Assembly: GCA_910579785.1 (NCBI GenBank)
Contig: CAJTVJ010000010.1
Location: 1 to 57,578 of the forward strand
DNA length: 57,578 nucleotides
Source of the DNA: an uncultured Christensenella sp.
GTDB taxonomy: Bacteria > Bacillota > Clostridia > Christensenellales > UBA3700
Reading direction: 5' to 3'
The notes below the pieces were generated by a model. That model did not search any database and was not told the DNA's origin. It saw nothing but the letters and a program-made list of their open reading frames with translations. The translations under genes and the position numbers were made by a program. Shown one piece after another: positions 57,424 to 57,578 of the stretch (the first letter of the stretch is position 1; each line of letters begins with the position of its first letter).

Positions 57424-57578
57424 TTTAATTCGTTGAGATTTCTCCATTCCACTACGTTACAGTCGTAAGGAGCGATAGCGACGGCATAGCGAGCAAGCAA
57501 ATGCGTCTAGTGCGAGCGTCAATGACGATCCACTCACAATATATAATTGGTCACCTCGACCGAAGCGGAGAGGTCTCA
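57424..57578. repeat. Dispersed intergenic repeat, copy 5 (inverted, runs off the window)
   Basis: GTTGAGATTTCTCCATTCC, then module B on the minus strand (from about 57,535 back to 57,465: GATCGTCATTGACGCTCGCA and onward), then GGTCACCTCGACCGAAGCGG and GAGAGGTCTCA. The copy is open at the window end. Confidence 0.75.

Noticed and set aside
56323..57447. 374-codon minus-strand frame over gapA
   Set aside because: Antisense of a highly biased gene; gapA is unambiguous.

Overview
The window reads as a chromosome segment of an uncultured, low-to-mid GC Gram-positive bacterium, most likely Bacillota (Clostridia-like, possibly gut). This rests on strong AGGAG-type ribosome sites, TTGACA-17-TATAAT promoters, a Bacillus-like tRNA-Glu, HPr kinase, a DUF3784 relic, a GPH-type symporter, BspA-type repeats and lipobox lipoproteins. 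All identifications come from reading motifs and gene order; nothing was searched.

Layout. 1-7.0 kb: a cut-off coiled-coil/VEKP-repeat protein, a frameshifted DUF3784 gene, a phosphatase-fold protein with a sugar symporter on the minus strand, luxS, a small tyrosine phosphatase and a GH16 glucanase lipoprotein. 7.0-12.8 kb: an integrative mobilizable element beside tRNA-Glu. It has a large serine recombinase whose last codons are the antisense of the tRNA, a TetR/Acg-oxidoreductase/zinc-ribbon cargo, a hairpin-rich untranslated segment that may be a structured RNA, an oriT-like palindrome and a MobV relaxase. 12.8-20 kb: a visibly A+T-richer stretch with an SAMHD1-like HD hydrolase facing a nucleoside deoxyribosyltransferase, an LRR lipoprotein, a membrane XRE regulator with a secreted protein, and the start of a 1556-residue mosaic surface protein. 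23-43 kb: a MacB-like ABC transporter, a Cys/Asn-rich mini-protein opposite an ArsR regulator, uvrC, a HAD phosphatase, hprK, an aldehyde dehydrogenase, a copper ATPase, DAHP synthase, a fused GlmU-acetyltransferase/GlmM enzyme and two extracellular proteins. 43-51.5 kb: the arginine cluster argG-H-C-J-B-D-F, which covers the acetyl cycle to argininosuccinate lyase. 51.5-57.6 kb: a GNAT enzyme, HU, a C_GCAxxG protein, a GNAT_C acyltransferase, an M29 aminopeptidase, a low-complexity membrane protein and GAPDH.

The most unusual points are three. (1) One polypeptide carries two consecutive steps of UDP-GlcNAc synthesis (GlcN-6-P to GlcN-1-P to GlcNAc-1-P), with no uridylyltransferase domain. 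(2) A CopA ATPase has a CopZ-like chaperone fused at its C-terminus, and the chaperone keeps its own ribosome site and ATG. (3) hprK has an in-frame amber codon 19 codons before its ancestral end, and the next gene still overlaps the old stop. A dispersed repeat family occurs in at least five intergenic places.
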